From: Lysobacter luteus
Lineage (GTDB): Bacteria; Pseudomonadota; Gammaproteobacteria; Xanthomonadales; Xanthomonadaceae
Direction of reading: 5' to 3'
NCBI RefSeq assembly: GCF_907164845.1
Contig: NZ_OU015430.1
Span: forward strand, 124,001 to 188,000
DNA length: 64,000 bases
The translations under genes were made by a program, and so were the position numbers. Positions 43,193 to 51,989 of the stretch are shown here, piece by piece. The first letter of the stretch is position 1, and each line of letters starts with the position of its first letter. Under the pieces are notes generated by a model that was given only the letters and a program-made list of their open reading frames with translations, was not told the DNA's origin and made no database searches.

Positions 43193-43461
43193 CTGATCCC
43201 CTTTCCCCTGAATGCGCGAACGCGCCGGGAAAGCTTATCCACGGGCGGCTTAACCCGCAAAACGGAGTGGATTGGGGCGGGAGGCAGGTGCGGATCCCAA
43301 ACACTTGGATGCATGGGCACCCTGCGCCGGTAAGCGGGTAGGCTTTGGCAGTCGCGCCCTCCGCCACGCATCCGGGTTCGGTTTCGCCGGGCCGCGTAGG
43401 AGGCAAGTTGACGTTGATTGCGACGAGGCGCTTACACCTTTCACAAGCCGGGGAGAACCGA

Positions 43462-43881
43462 ATGAAGCCGCCTGTCTCGCTCAAGGTCGTCGCAATCGTG
43501 GCGTTGCTGTGGAACCTGCTCGGATGTCTTGCGTTCTTCTCGGATCTTCGTCTTTCGCCCGACGACCTCGCCCGGCTGCCCGAGGCCCAGCAGGCGCTTT
43601 ACGCCGCGCGCCCGGGCTGGGCCGTTGTGGCGACCGCCGTTGCGGTTTTCGGGGGTGTGCTTGGCTCGATCGGGCTGCTGTTGCGCAGGAAGTGGGCGTT
43701 CCCGGTGTTTGTCCTATCGCTGCTCGGAATCCTTGTCCAGGACTTCGGGCTGTTCGTGCTGGCAGACGGCGCGACCCTCGCGGGCCCGGTGGCCGTGGCC
43801 ATGCAGGCGATCGTGCTGGCCGTGGGTATCGGCCTTGTCTGGTTCAGCCGCAGGGCGATTGCGCGCGGTTGGCTGGTGTAG
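43462..43881 (+). CDS. Small integral membrane protein
   Basis: 139 aa with four hydrophobic segments ([78 protein letters not shown]). Ribosome site GGGGAG. Resembles DoxX-like or sugar-permease-accessory membrane proteins of unknown role. Lies 35 bp upstream of the ynfA-like gene and may be co-transcribed. Confidence 0.75.
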   Translation: MKPPVSLKVVAIVALLWNLLGCLAFFSDLRLSPDDLARLPEAQQALYAARPGWAVVATAVAVFGGVLGSIGLLLRRKWAFPVFVLSLLGILVQDFGLFVLADGATLAGPVAVAMQAIVLAVGIGLVWFSRRAIARGWLV

Positions 43882-43916
43882 CGCGGCGGCGACGGGAGGG
43901 AACGTCTGTTTTGGAA

Positions 43917-44240
43917 ATGCTGAAAGTTTTCGGGCTGTTCGTCGTCACGGCGCTTGCCGAGATCGTCGGGTGCTACCTGCCGTACCTGTGGCTCAAGCAG
44001 GGCCGCTCGGCCTGGCTGCTGGTACCGGCGGCGTTGAGCCTGGCGGCATTCGCCTGGCTGCTGACACTGCATCCACACGCGGCCGGCCGGGTCTACGCGG
44101 CGTACGGCGGCGTCTACATCAGCGTCGCGCTGGTCTGGCTGTGGGTCGTGGACTCGGTGCGGCCAACGGTCACGGACTGGGTCGGCGTCGGTTTCTGCCT
44201 GCTCGGGATGGGGATCATCATGGCGGGCGCGAAGTCATGA
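43917..44240 (+). CDS. YnfA family (UPF0060) membrane protein
   Basis: 107 aa, four helices. Nearly matches the E. coli YnfA pattern along its length: [39 protein letters not shown] and [23 protein letters not shown] 43917 aligns with the family start; TTG 43911 is better spaced from GGGAGGG. SMR-like export of toxic compounds has been suggested for the family, not demonstrated here. Stop overlaps the next gene. Confidence 0.9.
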   Translation: MLKVFGLFVVTALAEIVGCYLPYLWLKQGRSAWLLVPAALSLAAFAWLLTLHPHAAGRVYAAYGGVYISVALVWLWVVDSVRPTVTDWVGVGFCLLGMGIIMAGAKS

Positions 44241-44704
44241 CGGCCTCGGCTCTCACTTTCCGGGCTGCCACCTTGGAGGATCTGTCCGCAATCGTTGCTT
44301 TGCTGGCGAACGATCCCCTGGGTGCGCGACGCGAGAACAACACATCGCCGCTCCCCGCGCCGTACGAAGCGGCGTTCATGGCGATCGACCGCGACCCCAA
44401 CAACGAGCTCATCGTCGTTGACACGCCGGATCGGCCGGTAGCCGGCGTGCTCCAGCTGACGTTCGTACCGCACATCACACATGAGGGCGGGTGGCGTGCG
44501 CAGATCGAAGGAGTCCGAGTCGCGGAAGACCAGCGCTCCGGCGGAATAGGACGGCAACTGTTCCAGTGGGCCATCGACCGGGCCAAGGTCCGGGGCTGCC
44601 ATCTGGTGCAACTGACCTCCGACAAGAAACGCACCGATGCGATCCGGTTCTACGAGGGACTCGGTTTCGTCGCATCGCATGAAGGCTTGAAGCTGCATCT
44701 GTGA
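44237..44704 (+). CDS. GNAT-family N-acetyltransferase
   Basis: 155 aa. The acetyl-CoA binding loop is [20 protein letters not shown] (near residues 92-111), with [15 protein letters not shown] at the end. Substrate unknown. ATG overlaps the stop of the ynfA-like gene (ATGA), implying a coupled operon. Length is normal for a stand-alone GNAT enzyme. Confidence 0.88.
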   Translation: MTASALTFRAATLEDLSAIVALLANDPLGARRENNTSPLPAPYEAAFMAIDRDPNNELIVVDTPDRPVAGVLQLTFVPHITHEGGWRAQIEGVRVAEDQRSGGIGRQLFQWAIDRAKVRGCHLVQLTSDKKRTDAIRFYEGLGFVASHEGLKLHL

Positions 44705-44797
44705 CTCACCGATTGGCGAGTGGGAGTTTGCACCCCGGCGTGAAGCGGATCCGTATCGCAGGTAGGATCGGACCGGAGCCGACTACAGGAGAGACCC

Positions 44798-45166
44798 ATG
44801 CGCCGCCATGCATTCGCTCTGGTTGTTCTGGTGGGACTGCAGGGATGCGCGAGCAGCCCCGACTACGCCGTGGCTCCCGGGAAGGGCGCCGGACAGGTGG
44901 CGGTGTCCTACTTGACCGAGCGCCTCGATCACCCGCCGCTGAGCCATCAACACGCCAACCAGGTCGCGACCCGGCAGTGCGAGCGTCTCGGCTACAGCTA
45001 TACCGACCGCGCCGTAGGCGTTGACCAACAGTGTGGACGTGCGGGCGGCGACGGCGACTGCGCACAGTGGAATGTCGAGCGGGTCTACCAGTGCGCCGGC
45101 AATGCAATTGCGGCGCCGCAGGGCCAGCCGGTCGCAACCATCACCCCTTCCGGTCGGCAACCGTAA
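44798..45166 (+). CDS. Putative lipoprotein
   Basis: 122 aa. Lipobox LQGC after MRRHAFALVVLVG; mature part with five further cysteines (QCERLGYSY, DQQCGRAGGDGDCAQWN, YQCAGN), resembling YecR-type lipoproteins. ACAGGAGAG ribosome site. Unknown function. Confidence 0.75.
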   Translation: MRRHAFALVVLVGLQGCASSPDYAVAPGKGAGQVAVSYLTERLDHPPLSHQHANQVATRQCERLGYSYTDRAVGVDQQCGRAGGDGDCAQWNVERVYQCAGNAIAAPQGQPVATITPSGRQP

Positions 45167-45321
45167 TCACGCAGTCGTACGGCCTGTCGTGACAGGCCGT
45201 GGCGGCGGGTGGGGCGTCATGATGCCGGGCCGGCACCACCGCGGTTGACGCCACAGAACGCCGGGCGGACGATCAGAGGCAATGCTCGTCCCGCAGGTAC
45301 GAGCGTTCCGGGAGGGGTCTC

Positions 45322-45666
45322 ATGCCGAGTGGAAGCTGTCATTGCGGGGCTGTCCGGTTTTCGGTGGACGGCGAGATCGACCAGGGCATCGAGTGCAACT
45401 GTTCGCACTGCAGCCGGAAGGGCTTCCTGCTGTGGTTCGTCCCGCGCGCGGCGCTGGAGGTGATCTCCGGCGCGGACACGATGAGCACGTACACCTTCAA
45501 CCGCCACGTCATCCAGCACCGGTTCTGCCCAACCTGTGGCTGCCAGCCATTCGGGCTCGGACAGATGCCGGACGGGGCCGAGATGGCCGCGATCAACCTG
45601 CGTTGCGTCGAAGGGATCGACCTGGACGCGATCAACCGCGTGCAGGTCAATGGCCGCGAGTTCTGA
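45322..45666 (+). CDS. GFA-family protein (glutathione-dependent formaldehyde-activating enzyme/Mss4-like)
   Basis: 114 aa. Zinc site ligands appear in order: CHCGAVRF (residues 6-13), CNCSHCSRKG (about 29-38) and FCPTCGCQPF (70-79). Small beta fold binding zinc. The family is named for the formaldehyde enzyme, but most members have no known substrate. GGGAGGGGTC gives a strong ribosome site. Confidence 0.9.
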   Translation: MPSGSCHCGAVRFSVDGEIDQGIECNCSHCSRKGFLLWFVPRAALEVISGADTMSTYTFNRHVIQHRFCPTCGCQPFGLGQMPDGAEMAAINLRCVEGIDLDAINRVQVNGREF

Positions 45667-45735
45667 CCGCGTGGTCAGTGTGCATTGCAACTCGTTGCCG
45701 GGCGCATTTGGCATGCGCGCCCGATGGGGTGCCGC

Positions 45736-45876
45736 GTGATCCTGGATGCGCTGCTCGGCCACCACGCGGTGCTGCTGATGGTTGCGTCGGTCGTGGTAGC
45801 GGCCGTGTACCTGTTGCGGCAGCTGGGCCGGCTGTTTGCGCGCTGCGTGCACGGGGCGCGTCCCCAGCGCCGGTGA
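45736..45876 (+). CDS. Possible 46-aa single-pass membrane protein
   Basis: From GTG 45736 the frame encodes a short head, one strong helix (HHAVLLMVASVVVAAVYLL) and a basic tail ending ARPQRR. Upstream in-frame codons to 45685 read poorly. Could be chance, but hydrophobic-plus-basic layout fits a small membrane protein. Confidence 0.35.
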   Translation: MILDALLGHHAVLLMVASVVVAAVYLLRQLGRLFARCVHGARPQRR

Positions 45877-45940
45877 TGCGGGCCGATCGGCGACAATGGC
45901 GTGCGCCGTCGCGCGTTCCCGCACCACGATCGAGTAAGCC

Positions 45941-46279
45941 ATGACCGACCTGCCCGCCTGTCCCGCCTGCAACTCCACCTACACCTACGCCGACGGCGAC
46001 ATGCTGATCTGTCCCGAGTGTGCGCACGAATGGAACCCGTCCGCGGCGCCCGCCGCCGAGTCGGAAACCGTGCACCGCGATGCGGTCGGCAACGTGCTTG
46101 CCGACGGGGACGCGGTCACCGTGGTCAAGGACCTCAAGGTCAAGGGTGCCAGCGGCGCGCTCAAGGCCGGCACCAAGGTGCGCAACATCCGGCTGGTCGA
46201 CGAGGACCACAACATCGACTGCAAGATCGACGGATTCGGTCCGATGAAGCTCAAGTCCGAATTCGTACGCAAAGCCTGA
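45941..46279 (+). CDS. yjdM: PhnA/YjdM-type zinc-ribbon protein
   Basis: 112 aa. N-terminal zinc ribbon [20 protein letters not shown] (Cys pairs at 7/10 and 25/28), then a PhnA domain with [20 protein letters not shown] and [15 protein letters not shown]. Despite the name, the protein is not the phosphonoacetate hydrolase and its role is unknown. Complete and conserved. Confidence 0.92.
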   Translation: MTDLPACPACNSTYTYADGDMLICPECAHEWNPSAAPAAESETVHRDAVGNVLADGDAVTVVKDLKVKGASGALKAGTKVRNIRLVDEDHNIDCKIDGFGPMKLKSEFVRKA

Positions 46280-46299
46280 CCGGCCGCAGGCACCCCCGC

Positions 46300-46710
46300 A
46301 TGAACCTCAACCAGGTCACCCTGCCCACCACCACGGCACTGTTCGACGGGACGGTCGGGTTCTACCGGGTGATGGGGTTCACCCTGATCGTCCACTCGCC
46401 ACCGCGTTACGCGCGGTTCGAGTGCCCGGACGGCAATGCGACGTTCTCGTTGCATGCGGTGGAGGAGTCCGGCGGGCGTTGCAGCGAACCGGGCAGCGGC
46501 GTGCTGGTGTACTTCGAGTGCGACGACCTGGACGCGCGAGTGGCCCGGCTGGCCGCAGCCGGCATCGCGTTCGACCAGCCGGCAACCGACCAGCGCTGGC
46601 TGTGGCGCGAGGCGCGGCTGACCGACCCATCCGGCAACCGCCTCTGCCTGTTCCACGCGGGCGAGAACCGCCGCCATCCACCGTGGCGGGTGGCGTCGCC
46701 AGCCAATTGA
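46300..46710 (+). CDS. VOC-family (glyoxalase/bleomycin-resistance-like) protein
   Basis: 136 aa, one vicinal-oxygen-chelate module pair: FYRVMGFTLIVHSPPRYARF in the first half, and VLVYFECDDLDARVARLAAA with DPSGNRLCLFHAGEN in the second, including the usual metal glutamate/histidine-type positions. Substrate unknown. Starts 21 bases after yjdM. Confidence 0.85.
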   Translation: MNLNQVTLPTTTALFDGTVGFYRVMGFTLIVHSPPRYARFECPDGNATFSLHAVEESGGRCSEPGSGVLVYFECDDLDARVARLAAAGIAFDQPATDQRWLWREARLTDPSGNRLCLFHAGENRRHPPWRVASPAN

Positions 46711-46726
46711 GCGCGGCCGCGGACGG

Positions 46727-47278
46727 TCAACCCGGCTTGCGCGCTCCCGTCATCGCGCCGAACACGCCGTCGCGATACACCCATGCGTGCAGCAGCGCGG
46801 CCGACACATGCAGCACCACGGTCGCGAACAGCAAGTAGGCGAGCCATCCATGCGCGGCGCGCAGGGCGGCATACACGAGCGGGTCCTGCGGTGCGATCGG
46901 CGGCAGTACCAGGCCGGACGCCATGCGCACGGGGTCGCCGGCGGCAGAAAGCATCGCCCAGCCGATCACCGGTAGCGCGACCATCAGCCCATACAGCAGC
47001 CAATGCGAGGCGTGGGCGGCGCGGCGTTGCCAGACCGGCAGTGATGCGGGCAATGCCGGCGGTTGGTGGCGCATCCGTTTGCGCAGGCGCAGCACGGCCA
47101 GCAACAGGATCGCGATGCCCATTGGGCGGTGCAGGTCGATCAGCCACGGCCGGGCGGAAACCGAACTGACCATTCCGACGCCGATGAACAGCATCGCGAT
47201 GATCAGCACGGCCATCAGCCAGTGCAGCGATCGCGCGGTGCGGTTGAAGTGGGCGGGGTTCGTGTCGTGCGCACTCAT
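46727..47278 (-). CDS. Cytochrome b561 family protein
   Basis: 183 aa, four helices. Heme-ligand histidines are expected in LHWLMAVLI (about residue 19), HRPMGIAIL (about 50), and a C-terminal AAHASHWLLYG / HGWLAYLLF pair. Electron carrier in the inner membrane, probably donating to a periplasmic or superoxide/quinone partner. ATG 47278 overlaps the stop of the catalase-like gene, so the two form an operon. Confidence 0.88.
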   Translation of the reverse strand: MSAHDTNPAHFNRTARSLHWLMAVLIIAMLFIGVGMVSSVSARPWLIDLHRPMGIAILLLAVLRLRKRMRHQPPALPASLPVWQRRAAHASHWLLYGLMVALPVIGWAMLSAAGDPVRMASGLVLPPIAPQDPLVYAALRAAHGWLAYLLFATVVLHVSAALLHAWVYRDGVFGAMTGARKPG

Positions 47279-48396
47279 GGGGTTGCTTCCGGCGTGGTGG
47301 CGGCGTTGCCTTGTCCCAGCGCCAGCTCGCGCTGCCGCCGGTTGAACGATTGCGCGTAGGTGGCCGAGCGTGCGGCCAGGATCGGGTCGCCCGACGCGGC
47401 CACGCCATGGGGGAGCACCAGCGGGTCGAAGTTGATGTCGCGGCACGCGCCCGTGCTCTGGGGCTCGGCATGCAGCAGCGTCAGCGTGCCGACGACCACC
47501 TGATCGCGCGCGTCCGGCCAGGGCACCGACGGATCCTCGACCACGTCGCCGGGGGCGGCCAGCGTCACCACCATGTCCCAGTGCAGCGGCCCGCTTTGCA
47601 GGCGCTGGTCCAGGTCGGCGGCGAGGAAACCGGCATCGGCGCGTTCGCGCTCGGCCGCATCGAGCTCCCGGAACGGGGTGCGCGGCTGCATCGACCAGCG
47701 CACGAAGCGCTCGCCGCCATCGGCGTCCACAAAGCGGAAGGCATTGACGCTGTTGTACTCGGTGTTCGCCCAGCTGTCGGACCACGGCGCGGCTTTGGCC
47801 CACTGCTGGAATGCGCGGGCCCGCGGATGGTCGGCGAGGAACGCCTCCATCGCGACGGGGTCGGCCTTGCCGGTGGCGGGATCCGGCCGGCTGGCCAGGG
47901 TCTGCTGATGGAACGCCTGCGGCGTGGCGACGGCCAGGAACGGAAAGCTGTTCATGGCCATGCGCCACTGCGGTTCACCGCGTCCGCCCAGTTGCAACGC
48001 CAGGCTGCGAACCCGTGCGCTGGCATCGGAACCATGCGGGTCGCCCCCGCCGATCGAGAATCGTCCAAGCACCGGGAGCGTTTCGCCCGAGAAAGCCTCC
48101 GCGGCAGACAGCGCGCGTCCGTCGGCGCTGCCGGTAAACGTGCCCGTGATGCAGACGCCCTTGGCATGCGCGCGGCGGAAGCCAGGGTGCGGACCGCCGT
48201 TGGCTTCCACCGCGTCGACCACCTGGCCGGCGGTGAGGCGGTCGGCGCCCAGCCAGCCAGCGGTCCAGGCAAATGCACCGACCGCGCCGAGTGCAATCGC
48301 GCCGATGCCGGCCAGCGCGAGGGCCCGCCGGAGGCGCTCCGGGCTGGGGTCGGGGCTTGGGTCGGAACCGGGGAGAGGCTCGTCTGGGTAGTTCAT
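47275..48396 (-). CDS. Catalase-related peroxidase with N-terminal membrane anchor
   Basis: 373 aa. One membrane helix (ALALAGIGAIALGAVGAFAW) followed by a small catalase domain: HPGFRRAHAKGVCITGTF (active-site histidine region), RFSIGGGDPHGSD and FQQWAKAAPWSDSWANTEYN. The distal heme tyrosine region is RSATYAQSFNRRQ. This matches the catalase-related, SrpA-like periplasmic peroxidases, which usually pair with a b561 cytochrome as here. Confidence 0.88.
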   Translation of the reverse strand: MNYPDEPLPGSDPSPDPSPERLRRALALAGIGAIALGAVGAFAWTAGWLGADRLTAGQVVDAVEANGGPHPGFRRAHAKGVCITGTFTGSADGRALSAAEAFSGETLPVLGRFSIGGGDPHGSDASARVRSLALQLGGRGEPQWRMAMNSFPFLAVATPQAFHQQTLASRPDPATGKADPVAMEAFLADHPRARAFQQWAKAAPWSDSWANTEYNSVNAFRFVDADGGERFVRWSMQPRTPFRELDAAERERADAGFLAADLDQRLQSGPLHWDMVVTLAAPGDVVEDPSVPWPDARDQVVVGTLTLLHAEPQSTGACRDINFDPLVLPHGVAASGDPILAARSATYAQSFNRRQRELALGQGNAATTPEATP

Positions 48397-48506
48397 CCGT
48401 CGCTATTCCTGTGGGGGCGATGGTAGGACGCACGGGCGCGACCTATATTCCATCGACGCACCAACGCTGCCGGGGAATAAGCCGCGTCACGGTTCGTCAC
48501 ACTGGC

Positions 48507-49106
48507 ATGTCCGTGCAACCGATGACCGTTTCTCCCGCCATCCGGCCCTGCGCCGCGGAGGCCCTCAAGGTGGATGACCAGGACCAAGACCAGGACCAGG
48601 ACCAGGATGAGGATCGCCTGCGCGACCTGATCCCCCGGATGCGCCAGTTCGCGCGCGCTCTCACCCGGGACGGAACGGCGGCGGACGACCTGGTCCAGGC
48701 CGCGCTGGAGCGTGCACTGCGGGCGTGGGCGTCGCGACGGAAGGCCGCGGCGCTGCAGTCGTGGTTGTTCTCGATCCTGTACCGGCAGTTCATCGACGAG
48801 CAACGCCGGGCGACGCGCTGGCGCCGCGTGCTCGAGGTGGTGGGGGCGGCGGACGCGGTCCACGCGCCATCGGCCGAGCGCATCACCGAAGGGCGCGACG
48901 CGCTGGCCGCGTTGGAGCAGCTGCCGGCGGAGCAGCGCGCGCTGTTGGTGCTGGTCGGTGTCGAGGGCCTCAGCTACCGCGAGGTCGCCGAAACCCTGGG
49001 TGTGCCGATCGGCACCGTGATGTCCCGGTTGTCGCGCGCACGCGACCGGTTGCGCGCGCTGACGGACGGACACGCACCCACCACAGCTTTGCGGATAGTC
49101 AAATGA
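48507..49106 (+). CDS. ECF sigma factor
   Basis: 199 aa, sigma-70 region 2 (DDLVQAALERALRAW, then SWLFSILYRQFIDEQRRATR) and region 4 (LPAEQRALLVLVGVEGLSYR, REVAETLGVPIGTVMSRLSR). The N-terminus carries an acidic Asp-Gln repeat from a GACCAG hexamer (about 48577-48606). It is divergent from the catalase/b561 operon with 110 bp between starts, which suggests control of that stress pair. The stop overlaps the anti-sigma start. Confidence 0.93.
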   Translation: MSVQPMTVSPAIRPCAAEALKVDDQDQDQDQDQDEDRLRDLIPRMRQFARALTRDGTAADDLVQAALERALRAWASRRKAAALQSWLFSILYRQFIDEQRRATRWRRVLEVVGAADAVHAPSAERITEGRDALAALEQLPAEQRALLVLVGVEGLSYREVAETLGVPIGTVMSRLSRARDRLRALTDGHAPTTALRIVK

Positions 49107-49846
49107 ACGAACCGATCTCCGATTCCGACCTGCATGCCTACGTGGATGGCCATCTGGGTGCGGGCCGGCGTGCCGCGGTCGAGACCTGGCTGGCCGCGCA
49201 CCCGGATGCCGCCGCGCGCGTGCGGGGCTGGAAGGCCGACGCGGAGGCATTGCGCGCCGCACTGGGTGACGGCGCGGCGCTGCCGGAGGCCCCGCGGCTG
49301 GACCCGTTGCGCGTCCGGGGTAGGGTCCACGCCCGACGCTGGGACACCATGGCCCGCGCCGCCGTGCTGGTGCTTGCGCTCGGGCTGGGTGGTGTTGGTG
49401 GCTGGTGGGCGCGGGATGGCCGCGACGCGCGTTCGGCCCCGCCGATGGCCGATGCCGTCACCGCCTACCGCCTGCTGTCGGAAAGCCAGGTCGCCATGGA
49501 CTTCGAAGGTGATCGCAGCGACGGCCTGCAGCGTTGGCTGGTCCGCAACTTCGACGAGGCTGGTCGCGTGCCCGACCTCAGCGAACAGGGCTACCGGCTG
49601 CGTGGCGCACGCATGCTGGCGACCGCCGAGGGCGCCGCAGCGATGCTGGTCTACGAGAACGGAGGCGGCGAAGTGCTCGGCATCTACCTGCGCCCACGTA
49701 CCCACCGGATGCGCGAAGGCGAGCGTAGGGACGGCGGCCTCATGGCGCGCTACTGGTCGCAGGGCGACACGGCGATCGCGGTGGTCAGTTCGCGCTTCGA
49801 CGAGCGCGCGGGTGAGGTGGCGCCCTTGGTGCGACGCGGCGGCTGA
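49103..49846 (+). CDS. Anti-sigma factor (membrane-anchored)
   Basis: 247 aa. N-terminal cytoplasmic helical domain (SDSDLHAYVDGHLGAGRRAA) of the ChrR/RskA type without an evident zinc-binding HxxxC pair, one membrane helix (AAVLVLALGLGGVGGWWA) and a periplasmic domain. Partner of the ECF sigma factor: four-base overlap. Signal sensed unknown. Confidence 0.88.
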   Translation: MNEPISDSDLHAYVDGHLGAGRRAAVETWLAAHPDAAARVRGWKADAEALRAALGDGAALPEAPRLDPLRVRGRVHARRWDTMARAAVLVLALGLGGVGGWWARDGRDARSAPPMADAVTAYRLLSESQVAMDFEGDRSDGLQRWLVRNFDEAGRVPDLSEQGYRLRGARMLATAEGAAAMLVYENGGGEVLGIYLRPRTHRMREGERRDGGLMARYWSQGDTAIAVVSSRFDERAGEVAPLVRRGG

Positions 49847-49863
49847 TCGGGGCTGCAGCGCAG

Positions 49864-51912
49864 TCAGGGGACCGCTGCGGAGCCAGCCACGAAGCGGATT
49901 GCCTGGCCGCCGCCGGCTGCCAGTCGCAGGGTCAACCGGTCGGCGCTGGTGACGGCGCGGGTTTCGCGCTCGAATGCGAACGGTGCGTCGTGCCAGTGCG
50001 CGCCGTCGCCGTCGCGGTAGACCTGCGCGGTGTAGTTCCGGCCCGGGTCGAGGAATGACAGCGGCACCTCGAGCACGCGGCCGTTTCCGTCGGTGATGCT
50101 ACCCAGGTACCAGTCGTCGCTGTTGCGGTCCTTGCGCGCGAAGGTCACGTAGTCGCCGACCTCACCATTGACCACCTCGGTGCGCGCCCAGTCGGCCGGT
50201 ACGTCCCTGATGAACTGGAACGCGTCCATGTGCTTCTCGTAGTTCTCCGGCAGGTCGGCGGCCATCTGCACCGGGCTGTACAGCACCACGTACAGCGCCA
50301 GCTGCTTGGCGAGGGTGGTCTGGATGGCCTGCCCGCGACCCTGCAGGCTGAGGATGCCCGGGGTGTAGTCCATCGGCCCGGACAGCATGCGGGTGAACAC
50401 GAGGTTGACCTCGTGCTCGGGCGGGTTGGTCGGGTTGCCCCAGGCGCCGTACTCCATGCCGCGCGCACCCTCGCGACTGACCCAGTTCGGGTAGGTGCGG
50501 CGCAGGCCCGTGTCCTTGATCGGTTCGTGGCTGTTGATCGCGACATGGTGCCTGGCCGCGGCTTCGAGCACGCGCTGGTGATGGCCGGCACTCCATTGGC
50601 CGTCGTGCCATTCGCGCGCGATCGAACCGTCCGGCAGGCGCCGCTCGATGCCGCCGGCGTCGCAGACGTATCCCGTCTTGACCACGTCGATGCCGAGCCG
50701 CTCGTTGATCGCGAACGCGTCGGCCATCTGGTCCTCGTAGTGGCTGACCGCGCAGCCGGTCTCGTGGTGGCCGATCAGGTGCACGTCCCTCGACTTCGCG
50801 TAAGCCGCCAGCGCCTCGATATCGAAATCGGGCGTGGCGCGGGTGAAGTCGAAGTCGTAGCCGTTGCCGAACCACTGGCCGTCCCAGCCCGGGTTCCAGC
50901 CTTCGACCAGCACGCCGCGGAAGCCGTGCTCGGCGGCGAAGTCGATGTAGCGCTTCGTGTTCGCCGTGGTCGCGCCATGCTTCTTCCCGGTTGCCCAGCT
51001 CTCCTGCTCCAGGTGAAGCGACCACCAGATGCCGACGTACTTGGAAGGCGTAAACCAGCTGACGTCGCCGAGCTTGTTCGGTTCGTTGAGGTTGAGGATC
51101 AGGTCGGACGATTCGTACAGCGCGGCAGCGCTGTCGGCGATCTGCAGGGTGCGCCACGGGGTGTTGAATGGCAGCGTGCGCCGCACCTTCCAGCCCTCCG
51201 ACGCCGGCGCGAGCTCGGCGCGGAAGCGGCGGCCTTCGGCGCGGCGCAGCCACATGCCGGCGTAGTCGGCCAGCGCGGCCTCGTGGAAGGCGATGTGCAG
51301 GCCGTCGTCGGTGCGCACTGTCATCGGCGTGTGCGCGGTGGTGACCTCGTTGAGGGGCGTGCGGTTGTACAGGTACTCGTAGCGATTCCACTCACCGGCG
51401 GGGATCCACCACGCGGTGGCGGGGCCGGCGAGCGCGAACTCGGTCAACTCGTCGTCGATGATGAGTTCCGCTGCGGCGGACTGCTCGGGGAACTCGTAGC
51501 GGAAACCGATGCCGTCGTCGTAGACACGGAACACCACGTTGAAGGTGCGGTTCGGTGCGATGGTCTCGGTCAGCGTCGCGCGCAGCTCGTTGTAGTGGTT
51601 GCGGATGAAGCGGTCCTCGCCCCACGGCTGTTCCCAGGTCTCATCGAAGCTGCGGGTCGCCTTGTCGGCGAGCGCGAGGTTGCGCTCGAACTTGCCGCTG
51701 CCGCGCAGCATGAAGCCGAGCGCGGAGGTGTCGATGAGCGGTTCGCCGAAGCGCTCGACGCGGTAGCCGGCGCGGCCTTCGTGCAGGTCCAACCCGACGG
51801 TCAGCACCCCGTTGGGTGACGAGACGGTGGCTACCGTTTCGGCATGGGCCGAAGCACACGACAGCGCGGCGGCAGCTATCGCATAGACGATGGACAGGAT
51901 CGGACGGCGCAT
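49864..51912 (-). CDS. Glycoside hydrolase family 97 alpha-glucosidase
   Basis: 682 aa, signal peptide MRRPILSIVYAIAAAALSCASAHA. The N-terminal beta-sandwich (VSSPNGVLTVGLDL) is followed by a barrel with VLVEGWNPGWDGQW, VHLIGHHETGCAVSHYEDQM and AINSHEPIKDTGLRRTYPNW, the GH97 substrate/calcium motifs. Cleaves terminal alpha-glucosidic bonds in the periplasm. Last of three leftward genes after alpha-glucosidase and pullulanase, so it is likely under the operator at 56576. ATG 51912 fits the signal peptide; the longer frame does not. Confidence 0.92.
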   Translation of the reverse strand: MRRPILSIVYAIAAAALSCASAHAETVATVSSPNGVLTVGLDLHEGRAGYRVERFGEPLIDTSALGFMLRGSGKFERNLALADKATRSFDETWEQPWGEDRFIRNHYNELRATLTETIAPNRTFNVVFRVYDDGIGFRYEFPEQSAAAELIIDDELTEFALAGPATAWWIPAGEWNRYEYLYNRTPLNEVTTAHTPMTVRTDDGLHIAFHEAALADYAGMWLRRAEGRRFRAELAPASEGWKVRRTLPFNTPWRTLQIADSAAALYESSDLILNLNEPNKLGDVSWFTPSKYVGIWWSLHLEQESWATGKKHGATTANTKRYIDFAAEHGFRGVLVEGWNPGWDGQWFGNGYDFDFTRATPDFDIEALAAYAKSRDVHLIGHHETGCAVSHYEDQMADAFAINERLGIDVVKTGYVCDAGGIERRLPDGSIAREWHDGQWSAGHHQRVLEAAARHHVAINSHEPIKDTGLRRTYPNWVSREGARGMEYGAWGNPTNPPEHEVNLVFTRMLSGPMDYTPGILSLQGRGQAIQTTLAKQLALYVVLYSPVQMAADLPENYEKHMDAFQFIRDVPADWARTEVVNGEVGDYVTFARKDRNSDDWYLGSITDGNGRVLEVPLSFLDPGRNYTAQVYRDGDGAHWHDAPFAFERETRAVTSADRLTLRLAAGGGQAIRFVAGSAAVP

Positions 51913-51989
51913 GCGTTTCCTCTCTCGGCGTGTAGCGACCGCGGCGTGCACCGGCGAGGTTCCGGTTCGCGACAGCGGCGGCATGTGGA

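Noticed and set aside
50230..51819. 529-codon plus-strand frame inside the GH97 gene
   Set aside because: Antisense shadow without ribosome site or family resemblance.
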